A program made the position numbers and the translations under genes. From CAZHLD01 sp964533185 (GTDB lineage Bacteria > Acidobacteriota > Terriglobia > Acidiferrales > UBA7541): a DNA stretch of 49,923 nt. Within the stretch, counting starts at the first letter, position 1. The number at the start of each line of letters is the position of its first letter. Shown here piece after piece: positions 40,345 through 48,432 of this stretch. Location of the stretch: contig CAZHLD010000015.1 in the NCBI GenBank assembly GCA_964533185.1, positions 1-49,923 of the forward strand, written 5' to 3'. The notes under the pieces are model-generated. The model searched no databases. It was not told the DNA's origin and was given only the letters and a program-made list of their open reading frames with translations.

Positions 40345-40701
40345 TCAGATTCCTCTTGCCGTTCGCTGCGATGCAGCAAAAATGGCCAGAAGCTCATTCG
40401 CTTCACGAAGCAGCTCGTTCAATTTTCCTGCCCTAACAATTCCAGTCTCAATGAGTAATTCGAGCCAAAAGACTGTCTCATCGCATTCTTCTACGACGAG
40501 CCCCATCTTTGCAGTGAACTCCGCCTTCGACCGCGCACGGCACGCAGCACGATAGTTTGCACCCACGGATGTGCCTGACCGTAACACTTGCTTGCCCAGC
40601 ACTCGCGCCTCGTCGGTCTTGGGCAGAGCGCGGAACAGGCGCACGATGCGCACAGCAAACCGTCGCGTTGGGGCCTTGAGCTCCTCGGCAAGAATGGCCA
40701 A
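40345..40701 (-). CDS. Four-helix-bundle protein (23S rRNA intervening-sequence protein family)
   Basis: This 118-residue all-helical protein is of the S23/IVP family. The signature LRSGTSVGANYRAACRARSKAEFTAKM and EECDETVFWLELLIE are clear. Family members were first found in intervening sequences of 23S rRNA genes and also occur as stand-alone genes with unknown function. The start is TTG 40701, with GAGG 8 bp upstream lying inside the right inverted repeat, and an in-frame TGA just above it rules out a longer form. The gene and its flanking inverted repeats look like a compact cassette inserted between the amidohydrolase and TPR genes. Confidence 0.88.
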   Translation of the reverse strand: MAILAEELKAPTRRFAVRIVRLFRALPKTDEARVLGKQVLRSGTSVGANYRAACRARSKAEFTAKMGLVVEECDETVFWLELLIETGIVRAGKLNELLREANELLAIFAASQRTARGI

Positions 40702-40708
40702 GGCTTGA

Positions 40709-40741
40709 CCTCTTCAATCATCAATGATCCGATGAATCACT
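40709..40741 (-). repeat. Right inverted repeat flanking the four-helix-bundle gene
   Basis: This is the reverse-complement partner of 40302-40334 with four mismatches over 33 bp. It contains the ribosome-binding region of the four-helix-bundle gene. No flanking direct repeat of target-site type was seen. Confidence 0.75.
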
Positions 40742-40760
40742 GAACCAATGCGGCCGCCAG

Positions 40761-42398
40761 CTAGAGATCCTCCACTCGCAGCTTGACGTCGGCGTTTTTC
40801 CAGGCGGCTTCGAACTGGCGCTGGACCCAGCCGGCATCGGCTGTCTTATTCTGAGCGAGCAGCGACTGCCAAAGGCCGAATAGCGAGCGGCCGCTGCGCG
40901 GATTCCTAGACAGGTCGGCGCGGAAGACGGCTTCTGCTTCCGCCGCCTGTCCATCCGCCAGCAGGGCAGCGCCCAGGGATTCACGCACCGGGTAATACCA
41001 GTCGGGCGGCTCGCCGTAGGAAAGCGTATCCTGCACCGCAACGGCTTTTCTCCAGGCGGCAATGGCACCCTTGCGATCACCGCGGGCTGCGGCCATGCGC
41101 GCGGCGAGAACCTCATCGGCGACTTCGTAAACCGCCTTTTCGCTATTGAAGCCGAAATGGAAGCCGGCGGGAACCTTCTTACGTTCGACCGTATAAGCGG
41201 CACTCTCCTGAATGGCTTCGGACATCTGATCTTTTGCGGCGAAGGCAATGGCGCGTGCGAAATGCCAGAAAGAGACAGCGACCGAAGTGCTGGGCTGGGG
41301 CGCCGGCAGTTTCAGGATGTCGTCCCAGCGATTGAAGCGCAGCAGCACGTACTCGCGGACAGGCTGGAACGCGGCGGCCATGGGCATGTCTTTGGCGGCC
41401 GGGGCCACGTTGGCGATCAGGCGCTCGGCGGCCTTTTGGGCTTCCGCAAAGTTGCCCGCCATACTGCTTGACGCCGCCAGGCAGTGATAATTGTGGCTGA
41501 GGTACATGAAGCGGTAAATGCCTTGATCGCCCGAGGCCTGCACGTAGGCTTCATCGGCCGCAGCACCGGCGGCATTCACCCGCGCAGCGATGTCGTAATA
41601 GCCGGTCTGAAAATAAATGTGGAATGGCATGTGGACCAGATGGCCGGCGGCAGGCACCAGCGTTTCGAGCCGCTGGGCGCTGGCCAAGGCCCGGGCGGGA
41701 TTGGGCGAGGCCTCGACGGCATGAATGTAGTAGTGGTTGGCTCCCGGGTGGTTGGGGTCGCGCTTCATGACACCTTCCAGCACGGCAATGATTTGCTCCG
41801 TGCCTTCGGCCGGCGTCCCGTCGGGTGTCCAGAGCTGCCAGGGTCGCAAGTTCATCAGGCTCTCGGCATAGAGTGTGGCGGCATCGAGATCATCCGGGTA
41901 ACGACGCACGAGCCCGGCCATGGCCTGTTCATAATCGCTGTCCAGTTTCTTGCGGTCTGCCTTGGGATCCGAGGAGTAGCGGCGGGCCAGCGCGGCAACA
42001 TAGGCGCGCTCGTTTTCGGCGCCGTTGGCGACCAGCGACTGGGCCTGTTGAAGCGCCTGGTAGGCGCGGGCGAAGCGGGCTTCATTGCCGGGGTCGTTGT
42101 AGTTTGAGCCCAGCGCGAGGGCAGTGCCCCATTGCGGCATGGCCGCATTGGGGTCGAGTTCCGCGGCGCGCTGAAACATGGTGATGGCAGTATCATGGTT
42201 GAAGCCGAAGATGAGCGTCAGCCCCTGGTCAAAGAATTTCTGCGCCTCGGGGTTGTTCGTGGCGATGGGATGATGAAGGTTGCCCAAACCGGACAATAGA
42301 GTCACTTTGCCCGCGGCAGGAGCAGGCGCCGAGTGATGCTGTGCTCTCACCGAGGCGGCAGAAATCAGCAGCCCAAGTAGAATGACGGCGTATCGCAT
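40761..42398 (-). CDS. Secreted TPR-repeat protein
   Basis: This 545-residue protein with a Sec signal (MRYAVILLGLLISAASVRAQ) starts at ATG 42398 behind a purine-rich GGGGGG site. A longer frame from 42515 has no ribosome site. The body consists of TPR-like helical pairs, for example AQKFFDQGLTLIFGFNHDTAITMF near 50-75 and EAVFRADLSRNPRSGRSLFGLWQSL near the C-terminus, with HPGANHYYIHAVE, ACHLVHMPFHIY-like and FMYLSHNYHCLAA stretches rich in His. Such proteins are frequent in Acidobacteriota and Bacteroidota and are probably periplasmic scaffolds. The conserved His residues might bind metal, but that is not demonstrated. Confidence 0.85.
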   Translation of the reverse strand: MRYAVILLGLLISAASVRAQHHSAPAPAAGKVTLLSGLGNLHHPIATNNPEAQKFFDQGLTLIFGFNHDTAITMFQRAAELDPNAAMPQWGTALALGSNYNDPGNEARFARAYQALQQAQSLVANGAENERAYVAALARRYSSDPKADRKKLDSDYEQAMAGLVRRYPDDLDAATLYAESLMNLRPWQLWTPDGTPAEGTEQIIAVLEGVMKRDPNHPGANHYYIHAVEASPNPARALASAQRLETLVPAAGHLVHMPFHIYFQTGYYDIAARVNAAGAAADEAYVQASGDQGIYRFMYLSHNYHCLAASSSMAGNFAEAQKAAERLIANVAPAAKDMPMAAAFQPVREYVLLRFNRWDDILKLPAPQPSTSVAVSFWHFARAIAFAAKDQMSEAIQESAAYTVERKKVPAGFHFGFNSEKAVYEVADEVLAARMAAARGDRKGAIAAWRKAVAVQDTLSYGEPPDWYYPVRESLGAALLADGQAAEAEAVFRADLSRNPRSGRSLFGLWQSLLAQNKTADAGWVQRQFEAAWKNADVKLRVEDL

Positions 42399-42598
42399 GG
42401 AGATTTCCCCCCAGTTCAAGGATTTGTACAACGAAAAGCCTAACATAGATTTTCGCGCTGCATCCCCGGACAGGCCAAAGCCAGCGATCCTGGCGCATAT
42501 CATTTGGAAGCGCACTTCGATTCCTCTTGGTTCCGCACGGGCTGGCCGGGTAGAATTGCGTCTCCGCCTAATGGCGCCCTTCCCGGCGGATTCTTCCG

Positions 42599-43051
42599 AT
42601 GCGCACGACGCGCGTTTTGCAAATTCTTTTCGCGGTCTCGGTGGGACTGGCCTCTGGTGTGGGCGCGTACACCTTTGTGTACGCGAAGGGCGGTTCCTAC
42701 CTGACGAACGAGCCGGCCGCCTGTGCGAACTGCCATATCATGCGGGAGTATTACGACGGCTGGGTCAAGTCGAGCCACCACGGGGTGGCGGTCTGCAACG
42801 ACTGCCACACGCCCGCGGGCTTTTTCCCCAAGTATGCGGTAAAGGTCTCGAACGGGTTCTGGCACTCGTATGCGTTCACCTCCGGGCGCTTCCTGGAACC
42901 ACTGCAAATCAAGCAGCGGAACCGCGAGGTTGCGGAAGCGTCGTGCCGGAAGTGCCACCAGGAAATCGTGCTGGGGATTGAAGGGACACACCCGCGCGGA
43001 GAGACGCTTTCCTGTGTACGATGCCACGGCACGGTTGGTCATCCGAATTGA
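42599..43051 (+). CDS. nrfH: NrfH, tetraheme quinol dehydrogenase of the nitrite reductase complex
   Basis: It is the membrane-anchored cytochrome c of the NapC/NirT family that takes electrons from menaquinol and hands them to NrfA. In 150 residues there is one N-terminal membrane helix (about 7-28). Four heme c motifs follow: CANCH at 42, CNDCH at 66, CRKCH at 116 and CVRCH at 139. The Met in CHIMREYYDGW fits the unusual axial ligand of the first heme. It is followed 40 bp later by nrfA. Upstream is the divergent TPR gene, so the promoter should lie in the 200 bp between. I saw no clear FNR-type site. Confidence 0.93.
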   Translation: MRTTRVLQILFAVSVGLASGVGAYTFVYAKGGSYLTNEPAACANCHIMREYYDGWVKSSHHGVAVCNDCHTPAGFFPKYAVKVSNGFWHSYAFTSGRFLEPLQIKQRNREVAEASCRKCHQEIVLGIEGTHPRGETLSCVRCHGTVGHPN

Positions 43052-43091
43052 TACTTGCTGCTGAATCTCAGGCCATTCTCGGGGGAAATAG

Positions 43092-44486
43092 ATGAGTGGA
43101 GCAGAAGAGAGAGGGACGGGCGGCTGGCGCCGCAACCCAGTGAAATTCCTAATGCTCACGGCCATTATTGCGGCGCTCTCGGCCGCGGGCGGGGCGGCGC
43201 TGCTGGTGAATATCCTCGAGCGCAAACAGGAAGCACGAAACCCGTTCTATCGCGTCGTCGAACTGACGGACGAGACCGAAGACCCGGCCATTTGGGGTAA
43301 GGATTTCCCCTTCCAATATGACGGGTACAAGCGCACCACCGACCAGGTGCGGACGAGGTTTGGAGGCAGCGAGGCCTTGCCGCGGACGCCGACCAAAGCC
43401 GACCCGCGCTCGATTGTTGCGCAGTCCAAACTCGAGGAGGACCCGCGTTTGAAGCGGATGTGGGCGGGCTACGCGTTCTCGAAAGACTTCCGAGAAGAGC
43501 GCGGGCATGGCTACATGCTCGATGACCAGACGTTTACCGAGCGCGTGCTGGAGTTCAAGCAGCCCGGTACCTGCCTGCATTGCCATGCGTCGGTGTACGT
43601 GGCTTACAAGAAAGCGGGCGGCGGAGATTTGATCAAGGGATTTGAGAAGATCAATCCGCTGCCGTTTGCCGAGGCGCGCAAGCTGGTGACCCATGCGATC
43701 GCCTGCATTGATTGTCACGATCCGAAGACGATGCAACTGCGGGTGACGCGTCCGGGCTTCATGGAAGGCATGCGCGCGCTGAAGGCTTCGCAGGGTGTGG
43801 CGAACTACGACGTCAACGCGATGGCCACGCGACAGGAGATGCGCAGCTTTGTGTGCGGGCAGTGCCACGTGGAGTACTACTTCCAAGGGCCGGAGAAGCG
43901 ACTGGTGTATCCATGGGCCAAGGGACTGAAGATCGAAAACATCGTGGCCTACTACGATGAGGTGAAACAGACAGACTGGGTCCATGCCGAGACCGGCGCG
44001 CCGGTGCTCAAGGCGCAGCATCCGGAGTTTGAAATGTGGAACCAGGGCATTCACGCGCGCTCGGGAGTGGCCTGCGCGGACTGTCACATGCCGTATAAGC
44101 GCGAAGGCGCGCTCAAAATCAGCGACCACCATGTGCGCAGTCCGATGTTGAACATCAACCGCGCCTGCCAGAGCTGCCACAAGTGGTCGGAGGATGAGTT
44201 GAAGGATCGGGTGGAGACGATCCAAGAGCGCACCTTCCAGCTCCGTAATTCCGCGATGGACGCGCTGATGGACCTGATCACCGATCTTCAGGCCGCACGC
44301 GCCTCGGGAAAGACGGATGCGCAATTGGCTGCCGCGCGCAATGACCAGCGCCGGGCGCAGTTCCTGCTGGATTTTGTAGAGGCGGAGAACTCCACGGGCT
44401 TCCACGCCCCGCAGGAATCGGCGCGCATCCTGGGCGAATCCATCAACTACTCGCGCAAGGGGCAGATGGCGCTGCGAAAGAATTGA
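43092..44486 (+). CDS. nrfA: NrfA, ammonia-forming cytochrome c nitrite reductase (CxxCH heme-1 variant)
   Basis: It is the periplasmic pentaheme enzyme reducing nitrite to ammonium with six electrons from NrfH. It has 464 residues with an uncleaved or signal-anchor helix at about 20-41. Heme motifs are CLHCH at 161, CIDCH at 205, CGQCH at 255, CADCH at 328 and CQSCH at 359. Catalytic-region residues are RGHGYMLDD, CGQCHVEYYF (conserved Tyr), and HPEFEMWNQGIHARSG (conserved His). In most NrfA the active-site heme 1 uses CxxCK with a Lys ligand. Here it is CxxCH, a variant also known in other lineages. GGGGGA precedes the ATG. Confidence 0.93.
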   Translation: MSGAEERGTGGWRRNPVKFLMLTAIIAALSAAGGAALLVNILERKQEARNPFYRVVELTDETEDPAIWGKDFPFQYDGYKRTTDQVRTRFGGSEALPRTPTKADPRSIVAQSKLEEDPRLKRMWAGYAFSKDFREERGHGYMLDDQTFTERVLEFKQPGTCLHCHASVYVAYKKAGGGDLIKGFEKINPLPFAEARKLVTHAIACIDCHDPKTMQLRVTRPGFMEGMRALKASQGVANYDVNAMATRQEMRSFVCGQCHVEYYFQGPEKRLVYPWAKGLKIENIVAYYDEVKQTDWVHAETGAPVLKAQHPEFEMWNQGIHARSGVACADCHMPYKREGALKISDHHVRSPMLNINRACQSCHKWSEDELKDRVETIQERTFQLRNSAMDALMDLITDLQAARASGKTDAQLAAARNDQRRAQFLLDFVEAENSTGFHAPQESARILGESINYSRKGQMALRKN

Positions 44487-44726
44487 ATCGTGGGATGGCG
44501 CAGTGAAATGGGTTTCGGCGCAACCTGGAGTGATTTGTAAAATAGCTGAACGCAGCGAGCGCCTCCGACAACTGAGAGACAGCGAATTCGGCCGCGGGGC
44601 CGGTTGCAAGGAAGGCCCTCAGGGAATAGACTGACGCCGTTCTTGCAGCTTGTCGTGACCTCCTTGGCACGAATGCCGATGGTGAGCGAATTCTGGAGTC
44701 CCGAATCCCCGAATGAGGAGAATGCT

Positions 44727-46178
44727 ATGCGTGGTGTGAAATTGACCATTGCGGTCTTGCTGTGTTTGAGCCTGGTGACGGCTCCGGTCGTTGCGCAAGC
44801 ACCGACGAAGGGAGCGACAGGCAACAAGAGCCAGAAGCCCGCTGCCGCGCCCGCCAAGGCGCCGGCGGCAAGAGCTGCAGCTCAAGGCAAGAAATCCTTC
44901 GCGATTCCGATTCAGGAGCACAAGCTGAAGAATGGCTTGCGGCTGATCCTCTCCGAGGACCATTCGGCGCCCACGTACTCGATTGCGGTCACCTATAACG
45001 TGGGGTCACGCGACGAGCGACCGGGCCGCACCGGCTTCGCCCACTTGTTCGAGCACATGATGTTTCAGGGCTCGGAGAACGTCGGCAAGGGCGAACACTT
45101 CATCCTGGTGCTCAATAACGGCGGGGGGATGAACGGCACGACCAACGCCGACCGGACCAATTATTTTCAAACCCTGCCGGCCAACCAGCTCGACCTCGGG
45201 CTCTTCCTGGAGGCCGACCGGATGCGGTCGCTGGTGATTAACCAGGCCAACCTGGATAACCAGCGCAACGCCGTTCAGGAAGAACGGCGGTTGGGAGTGG
45301 ACAACCAGCCGTATGGCAAGACGTTTGAGGCGATTTCGGAAACCGTGTACGACAACTTCGCCTACAAGCATTCCACCATCGGTTCCATGGAAGATCTGAA
45401 CGCCGCAGCGGTTGACGACGTGGCGCAGTTCTTCACGACGTATTACGCCCCGAATAACGCCGTGCTTACTCTGGTGGGTGACTTCAACTCCCAGGATGCG
45501 CTGGCCAGAATCGAGAAATACTTTGGCAGCATCCCGGCACAAAAGGCCCCGCCCGTGCCGGATATGACCGAGCCGGAGCAGACCGCGGAGCGGCGCAAGA
45601 GCCTAGACGATCCCTTTGCACAGTTGCCGCTCGTGGCCATTGTTTACAAGCTCCCGCGAGGCAATTCGCCGGACTGGTACGCGCTGTCGGTGATGGGATC
45701 GATCCTTGCGGGCGGACAGTCTTCGCGGCTCTATCAGAAAATCATCAAGGAGAAGGAACTCGCGGTGAATGTGGGCGGCGGCGTGCAGGAGCGACGCGGC
45801 CCGAGCCTGGGACAGTTTGTGGCCATTGCCCGCCCGGGCAAGGATGTGGGCGAAATCGAAAAGATCGTTTACGAGGAAATTGAACGCATTCAGAACACGC
45901 CGGTGGCCGACTGGGAGCTGGAAAAGGTGCGGGCGCAGAACCGGCGGCAGCGGGCGCAGCAATTGCAGAGTACGCTGAGCCGCGCGGTCACACTTGGCCA
46001 GTTCGCCGTCTATTATGGCGACCCAAGGTTGATCAACACATTCGAAGACAAGATCAACGCCATCACGAAAGAGGATGTCCAACGCGTGGCGCGCACCTAT
46101 CTGAAGCCAACCAACCGCACGGTGGTGGTTACTATCCCGAAGCCCCGCGGCGGTGCCCCGGGCATGCCCGGCCGATAA
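44727..46178 (+). CDS. Secreted M16 zinc peptidase, catalytic subunit
   Basis: This 483-residue M16B insulinase-family peptidase with a Sec signal (MRGVKLTIAVLLCLSLVTAPVVAQ) is followed by an Ala/Pro/Lys linker. The inverted zinc motif HLFEH is at 106-110, and the third ligand Glu lies in VQEERRLGVDNQ near 184. ATG 44727 has GAGGAG upstream, and the longer frame from 44604 is rejected. The next gene, 21 bp downstream, is an M16 homologue lacking HxxEH. M16B peptidases commonly work as such heterodimers with an R/Y-type partner. It likely degrades peptides in the periplasm. Confidence 0.93.
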   Translation: MRGVKLTIAVLLCLSLVTAPVVAQAPTKGATGNKSQKPAAAPAKAPAARAAAQGKKSFAIPIQEHKLKNGLRLILSEDHSAPTYSIAVTYNVGSRDERPGRTGFAHLFEHMMFQGSENVGKGEHFILVLNNGGGMNGTTNADRTNYFQTLPANQLDLGLFLEADRMRSLVINQANLDNQRNAVQEERRLGVDNQPYGKTFEAISETVYDNFAYKHSTIGSMEDLNAAAVDDVAQFFTTYYAPNNAVLTLVGDFNSQDALARIEKYFGSIPAQKAPPVPDMTEPEQTAERRKSLDDPFAQLPLVAIVYKLPRGNSPDWYALSVMGSILAGGQSSRLYQKIIKEKELAVNVGGGVQERRGPSLGQFVAIARPGKDVGEIEKIVYEEIERIQNTPVADWELEKVRAQNRRQRAQQLQSTLSRAVTLGQFAVYYGDPRLINTFEDKINAITKEDVQRVARTYLKPTNRTVVVTIPKPRGGAPGMPGR

Positions 46179-46199
46179 GGCAGAACAGGAGCAAAGACC

Positions 46200-47741
46200 A
46201 TGAAGACCACACGAGAATTCATTCTGCAGATCCTGCGGGCCGGGCTGGCGGCAAGCTTGCTTTGGAGCCTGGCGGTTCCTGTCAGTGCGCAGGCTCCGGC
46301 CAGCGGCCAGCAGGATACGAAGGCTGTTTCGATCAGCAAGGTGGAGCGCAAGAACAAAGCGCCGGTCTCGAAAGAGATCCTGCGCGTGAAGCTGCCCAAG
46401 GCCGTGGAGACAACGTTGCCCAACGGGTTGACCGTGCTGATCATGGAAGACCATCGCTTCCCCACCGTCTTTGTCCAGTTGAATATCAGCGCCGCGGGCC
46501 CCTTGTACGAGCCGGCCAACCTGCCGGGGCTGGCCAACGTCACGGCGCAATTGCTGCGCGAGGGAACAAAGTCGCGGTCGAGCAAGCAGTTTGCCGAGGA
46601 CGTGGACACGCTGGGCGCGACGATCAATGCGAACGCGGGTTTCGGCTCTGCGGCCACACTACTCACAGGGCAGGGGCTTTCCGACAACCTCGAACAGTGG
46701 TTCCCGTTGATGGTGGACATGCTGCTGAACCCGACGTTTCCTGCCGAGGAGATCACCAAGCTGAAGACGCGGTTGAAGGGCAGCCTGCGCCAGCAGCGGT
46801 CGCAGTCCGGCTTCCTGGCCAACGAGCGCTTCAGCAAAGCGGTGTACGGGAACCACCCGGCCGCGGTGGTCACGGCCACTGCGGAGTCGCTCGATGCGAT
46901 GACGCCGGAATCCATCGCCCAATGGCATGGGGAGCGCTATGCTCCGCAGAATGCGATTCTGAGCATTGCGGGCAATGTCCAGGCGGCTACGCTGCTTCCT
47001 AAGCTGAAAGAATGGCTGGCGGCGTGGAAGAAGAGCGAGTTGAAGGAGACCCTGCCGCCCAACGCGGCGCCAACGACAGCGAAGAAAATCTATGTAGTGA
47101 ACCGGCCAAACTCGGTCCAAACCACGCTGACGATGGGTAATATCGGGATCGATCGGCGCGACCCCGACTACATACCGATGGTGGTGCTGAACCGTGTGTT
47201 TGGCGCAGGGCCGGCCAGCCGGCTCTTTCTCAACTTGCGCGAAGAGAAGGGCTATACCTACGGCGTGTACAGCAACTTCACAGCCCTGAAGTACCCGGGG
47301 CCATGGGCGGCCGGCGGTGATCTGCGGACAGAAGTCACCGAAGGCGCCATGACCGAATTCTTGAAGGAGCTGAACCGGATCCGCAATGAGAAGGTGCCGG
47401 ATACGGAGCTAGATGACGCACGCCGCTCGGTGGTGGCTAATTTTGCACTCTCGCTGGAGTCGCCGACGCAACTGCTCCAGTACGAGACGATCCGCAAGCT
47501 GTACGGCTTCCCGGCCGACTACTGGGACACTTACCCGGCCAAGATTATGGCCGTCAGCGCCGACGACATCCTGCGCGTGGGTCAAAAATACATCAATGCA
47601 GACACGATGCAGGTGGTGGCCGTGGGCGACGGCAGCAAAATCACGGCGGTAATGGAGAAGTTCGGGCCGGTGGAGGTGTACGACACCGACGGCAAACCGG
47701 CGACAAAGCCAGCCTCCTCGGGGACCGGCAACAGCCAGTAA
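46200..47741 (+). CDS. Secreted M16 peptidase-like subunit, non-catalytic partner
   Basis: This 513-residue M16 fold has a Sec signal (ILRAGLAASLLWSLAVPVSAQ). Where HxxEH should be there is GLANVTAQLLREGT, so zinc binding is lost. The C-terminal half keeps the substrate-binding Arg-Tyr type region NLREEKGYTYGVYSNF near 347-362. This is the usual complementary partner of the catalytic subunit encoded 21 bp upstream. Together they form the expected two-gene unit, closed by a terminator at 47764-47810. Confidence 0.92.
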   Translation: MKTTREFILQILRAGLAASLLWSLAVPVSAQAPASGQQDTKAVSISKVERKNKAPVSKEILRVKLPKAVETTLPNGLTVLIMEDHRFPTVFVQLNISAAGPLYEPANLPGLANVTAQLLREGTKSRSSKQFAEDVDTLGATINANAGFGSAATLLTGQGLSDNLEQWFPLMVDMLLNPTFPAEEITKLKTRLKGSLRQQRSQSGFLANERFSKAVYGNHPAAVVTATAESLDAMTPESIAQWHGERYAPQNAILSIAGNVQAATLLPKLKEWLAAWKKSELKETLPPNAAPTTAKKIYVVNRPNSVQTTLTMGNIGIDRRDPDYIPMVVLNRVFGAGPASRLFLNLREEKGYTYGVYSNFTALKYPGPWAAGGDLRTEVTEGAMTEFLKELNRIRNEKVPDTELDDARRSVVANFALSLESPTQLLQYETIRKLYGFPADYWDTYPAKIMAVSADDILRVGQKYINADTMQVVAVGDGSKITAVMEKFGPVEVYDTDGKPATKPASSGTGNSQ

Positions 47742-47763
47742 GCAACCTCTTCAGAGAAACTCA

Positions 47764-47810
47764 GGCGGTCCGCTTACCTCAACCAGGCGAGCGGACCGCC
47801 GTTCTTATTC
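47764..47810 (+). terminator. Intrinsic terminator between convergent genes
   Basis: GGCGGTCCGCT (47764-47774) pairs perfectly with AGCGGACCGCC (47790-47800), followed by GTTCTTATTC. It sits 23 bp after the M16 pair and faces the convergent small membrane protein gene, so it may act in both directions. Confidence 0.8.
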
Positions 47811-47834
47811 TGGGGCAAGTTACCCCATACCGTT

Positions 47835-48254
47835 TCAGGCGCCAAAAGCCTGCTTGACGTGCGGCTTGAAGAGGTAAATGAGAATCCACACGTCAATGGC
47901 AACGATGATTAGTTGCCAAATCAAAGGGCCCATCTGAAGCGGAGAAAGCGACGAAAACAATCCCATCGCTGCTGAGAGCAGACCAAGCCCAACCCAAATG
48001 ATGGTCAGGATTCTGCCCCAGGTTTTCAACTTCCAAAGCCCGATCCCCTGAGCCAGAAGATAAGCCGTGAAGGCCAGCAGGATTACCCCCGCAAAGGCGC
48101 CCAGCGAGCCCAACATGGTTCCCATGCCCGCGGAACCGCCCATTTGCGAGAGCATTCCGCCCCCGACAAACATCGCCAGCGAGCCCAGCAGAAAGAGCGC
48201 GGCACAAATAAAGCTCAGAACGGCCAAGATGGTGACGCCGGTAGGGCGCTGCAT
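47835..48254 (-). CDS. Small four-helix membrane protein
   Basis: This 139-residue protein has four hydrophobic segments (about 8-30, 45-70, 80-100, 110-130). The opening QRPTGVTILAVLSFICAALFLLGS is typical of an uncharacterised group of small integral membrane proteins. A second segment is LLAQGIGLWKLKTWGRILTIIW, with the common GxGLWxLKxWGR pattern. No catalytic motif is visible. The ATG at 48254 is close to a purine-rich GGAGG site (CCTCC on the plus strand, 48262). It is monocistronic and convergent with the M16 pair. Confidence 0.82.
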   Translation of the reverse strand: MQRPTGVTILAVLSFICAALFLLGSLAMFVGGGMLSQMGGSAGMGTMLGSLGAFAGVILLAFTAYLLAQGIGLWKLKTWGRILTIIWVGLGLLSAAMGLFSSLSPLQMGPLIWQLIIVAIDVWILIYLFKPHVKQAFGA

Positions 48255-48432
48255 CTCCAGACCTCCGAGGAGGATTCACGTCCGCCGGGTGAGCCCGCGC
48301 GCAAGGCCGAGCAGACCTGGCAAGCCGCACGCTATGCTACGCACAGGCCTGCGGTCAAGTAGCAAGAGCAGCAATGACCGGTTGCGGCGGCGCCGGCACG
48401 AGCAAGAGCGAATCTGCTGCGCTTTCTTGTGA

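Noticed and set aside
43149..44609. 486-codon minus-strand frame opposite nrfA
   Set aside because: nrfA shows five heme motifs in the plus frame. This frame has no recognisable features.
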